A stretch of 23,585 nucleotides of DNA from a virus: positions 1 to 23,585 of the IMG/VR virus record IMGVR_UViG_3300043444_000888, one strand, 5' to 3'. Shown one piece after another: positions 21,381 through 23,585 of this stretch. Numbering within the stretch: the stretch's first letter is position 1; each line of letters opens with the position of its first letter. The translations under genes were made by a program, and so were the position numbers. A model generated the notes under the pieces. It was not told the DNA's origin. It ran no database searches and was given only the letters and a program-made list of their open reading frames with translations.

Positions 21381-23585
21381 CTAAAACCCGGACGCGGTTT
21401 CATCGACCAAGTCCGTGAACAACACCGGTGCGATGTCGCAACGGCAATTGGGGTGCTCGGGCGGGAACTGCGCGCCGCTGGGAAACTCCTCGTCCATCGG
21501 CAGGGGCGGGCTTTCGCCGTTCAACTGGCAGTCTTCGCTGACGCGGTCGTCGTTGGCGGTGATCCAGCGCTTATAAACCTCCACCCCGTTCTGGTTGGCG
21601 GCCTGGTAAAGAGCGACGTTGCCCTGCACATCGGCCATGGCGGTCTCGGTGCGCGCGATCATGAGGGCGCGATCCGCACTGAAGGCACCGGACTCTTCGA
21701 TGGCCTGCGCAAGTTGCTGGGCGCTCCATCCCTCGTCAATGGCTTGCGTGACTTGGGTGCGCAGCATGTCCTGCGTGGCCTGCCCGATCTGCCAGTCGGC
21801 CCCGGCCACGTCCTGCAGTTGGCCGTCCACCCAGCGCTTGCCCACCATCTCGGCGGCGCGGGTGCGGGCGTACTCGCTGGCGCGTTCGTTGGCCAGGTCC
21901 AGCGCCTGCGGCAAGCTGTCCGTGATCTGCAGTTGCACCGCGGCCTGCACCGCACCGTCAATGGCCAACGCCGCCAACAGATCGGCCACCTCCGGCACCA
22001 TCACATCCCAGTCCAAGTCCAGGCTGGCCAGCACCGATTCCACGTCGTGGCGCGGCAAGTCCATCTTGGCGCGGACTTGTAAAGCGGTGGCCAATTGCCT
22101 GGCTGCACGCGGGGCCAGCACAGCAAAGCGCTTTTGCAACACCCGCTGCAACTGGTTGCGCACCTGGCGCACCTTCTGGCGGTTGCGCCCGACCGGGCTC
22201 AGGGTGCGCGGCGCCGCCTTGGACAGTTTGTCCGTGGCCTGCGCATCGTCCGGGTTTTTGTCGGGTGGTCGGGCATGGGAGGGGGCGGGCCCCTTCCCGG
22301 CCGAAGTTGCATCGGGCTCTTGCGTCTCGGCCAGCGCCTGCAGGCCCAACTCCTCGCGCACCTCGTTGACCTGCTTGACCCCAGTGTTGACGTAGATCTG
22401 GTTGATCTGCGCCTGTTGCAAGGGGTCCGGGTCCTTGCTGTCGACCCAGACCAGTTGCAAGTCCTTCCAGCCGAAATACTTCCAGACCACATAGTCCACC
22501 AGGCCTTTGACCCAGGCCATGATGGGCGCCAAGCCTTCTTCCTTGACCTGCTCGCCCAGGCTCTGCGCGGTGGCGCGGTTTTGTTGGGCGATCAGGGCGT
22601 TGGGACTGATGCCGAAGGCGTAGCAAATCACCCTTGCCAGCCACTCGTCGTACTGGTCCTTGAGCAGGCCATCCTTGGTGTTGACGGGGCTCACCCCGCT
22701 GGGCACGAACATGGTGCCACGGCGTGCCCCTGTGTTGCCCGCAAGCACACTGTCCCACCAGGTCTTGAACTGCATCAACTGGTCCGGCGACCATTCCGGC
22801 GGCACCTGCAATATCAGGTCGGGCGTGCTGCCTTCGCTGTAGTACTGCAGCTGCGAAAGTTGCCGGCGCAACGCGATGTTCACGGTCATCAGGATCTGCT
22901 CGACCGGGCTGTAGCCGTAGACGCGGTGGGTGCGTACGTTGCGCGGCTTGTAGATCAATTCGTCACGGGAATAGTCCACGGCCGGCAAGCCCTTGATCAC
23001 CTGCTGGTAGGCCACCTGGGGCGGCAGCGGCGTACGCCCACTGCCATCGATCACCCGCTTTACGGTGGCGCCATCGAGCGGCTCCAGCGCGTACAGACCG
23101 CCCCCCAGGTTCAGGCGTGGGTAGACCGTGGGCGCATCCAGCACCAGCAGGTCCTCCAGCAGCATGCGCAGCCACTCCTCCCAACTGTGCTCCTGATCGG
23201 GAAAGCGAAAAAACTCCTGCAGTTGCGCGCAGCGCTGGTCCGCCTCCTTTTGCGGATCCTGTGGCTTGAATTCAAAGGCCAGTTTGCACACCAGGTCTTT
23301 GCGCGTCTCGATCACCAGGCGCAAGAGGTCCAGGTTGTCGGCCAGCGCTCGCAACTGGGCAAAACTCACGGGCTCATAGGCGCGCGGCTGGATCTGGGTG
23401 TTGTAGCCGGCCGGGAAATCAAAGCGCCGGGCCAGTGCCGCCTCTTGCGCCGCCGGAGCGACCGGCTGCTGCGGGCCAAACCATTCCGGAGCCTGCGGGT
23501 CACGGCCGCTGACCATGTAACGCACGCCACGAACCACCCGGTCGATCAGGCCGGGCTCCAAAGGGGTACGGGTTGCTTGGTTCAT
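21381..23585 (-). CDS. Portal protein with C-terminal MuF (minor head) domain
   Basis: A protein of 734 aa whose ATG is the last three bases of the window; the ribosome site is not visible. Residues 1-400 match phage portal proteins: LALRRQLSQL-type helix near 237-246, GLLKDQYDEWLARVICYAFG with ISPNALIAQQNRATAQSL (about 307-342), the usual region that contacts other subunits. A Pro/Asp/Ala-rich linker covers about 420-460. Residues 644-715 are a Mu gpF-like domain with ARTETA, then YKRWITANDDRVSEDCQLNG and PPEHPNCRCDI (conserved R-T-E, D-R-V, HPNCRC). Portal forms the dodecameric DNA channel, while MuF proteins are packaged minor head proteins. The fusion is in frame without internal stop. 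Such portal-MuF joins are known in other phages. Confidence 0.93.
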   Translation of the reverse strand: MNQATRTPLEPGLIDRVVRGVRYMVSGRDPQAPEWFGPQQPVAPAAQEAALARRFDFPAGYNTQIQPRAYEPVSFAQLRALADNLDLLRLVIETRKDLVCKLAFEFKPQDPQKEADQRCAQLQEFFRFPDQEHSWEEWLRMLLEDLLVLDAPTVYPRLNLGGGLYALEPLDGATVKRVIDGSGRTPLPPQVAYQQVIKGLPAVDYSRDELIYKPRNVRTHRVYGYSPVEQILMTVNIALRRQLSQLQYYSEGSTPDLILQVPPEWSPDQLMQFKTWWDSVLAGNTGARRGTMFVPSGVSPVNTKDGLLKDQYDEWLARVICYAFGISPNALIAQQNRATAQSLGEQVKEEGLAPIMAWVKGLVDYVVWKYFGWKDLQLVWVDSKDPDPLQQAQINQIYVNTGVKQVNEVREELGLQALAETQEPDATSAGKGPAPSHARPPDKNPDDAQATDKLSKAAPRTLSPVGRNRQKVRQVRNQLQRVLQKRFAVLAPRAARQLATALQVRAKMDLPRHDVESVLASLDLDWDVMVPEVADLLAALAIDGAVQAAVQLQITDSLPQALDLANERASEYARTRAAEMVGKRWVDGQLQDVAGADWQIGQATQDMLRTQVTQAIDEGWSAQQLAQAIEESGAFSADRALMIARTETAMADVQGNVALYQAANQNGVEVYKRWITANDDRVSEDCQLNGESPPLPMDEEFPSGAQFPPEHPNCRCDIAPVLFTDLVDETASGF

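Overview
The window is one strand-coherent block of tailed-phage late genes, from a phage or an integrated prophage. All 25 recognisable genes lie on the minus strand, so transcription runs from the right edge to the left edge. The DNA is GC-rich and the genes are packed with ATGA, GTGA or TGATG overlaps and very short gaps. The tail genes (DUF2460, DUF2163, NlpC/P60 peptidase, hub) follow the order known from Rhodobacter gene transfer agents. With a tape measure protein, one tail tube protein and no sheath gene, this points to a siphovirus with a non-contractile tail. A host in the Betaproteobacteria (Burkholderiales, perhaps Comamonadaceae) is my inference from composition and from the style of the intergenic hairpins. 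No integrase, repressor, terminase or replication gene is present, so phage and prophage cannot be told apart.

Layout in transcription order: (1) 23585-21381, a portal protein fused to a MuF domain. (2) 21335-16325, a six-gene cassette of appendage-like proteins: a small beta-sandwich protein, a collagen-like mini-protein, two fibre proteins, an FN3/Ig-like protein and a glycine-rich adhesin-like protein. (3) 16192-13218, a prohead protease with a long scaffold-like tail, then the major capsid protein with an Ig-like insertion. (4) 13126-9950, a small head protein, head-tail connector, HK97 gp10-like protein, tail terminator, tail tube and two overlapping chaperone ORFs. (5) 9953-1222, tape measure protein, a lectin-like tail protein, then the DUF2460/DUF2163/peptidase/hub tail tip. 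(6) 1166-1, the lysis cassette: two small membrane proteins, a GH24 endolysin and the start of a spanin-like protein cut by the window edge.

The genes together build the capsid, neck, tail and tip and then lyse the host. The least ordinary features are: the fibre cassette between portal and capsid genes; an 18-nt hairpin-forming element found in four of the five gaps longer than 40 nt, which divides the late region into five blocks; an in-frame extension with an internal start in the DUF2460 protein; a possible -1 frameshift joining the two chaperone ORFs; and an Ig-like insertion in the capsid protein. I found no RNA genes, insertion sequences or CRISPR arrays.
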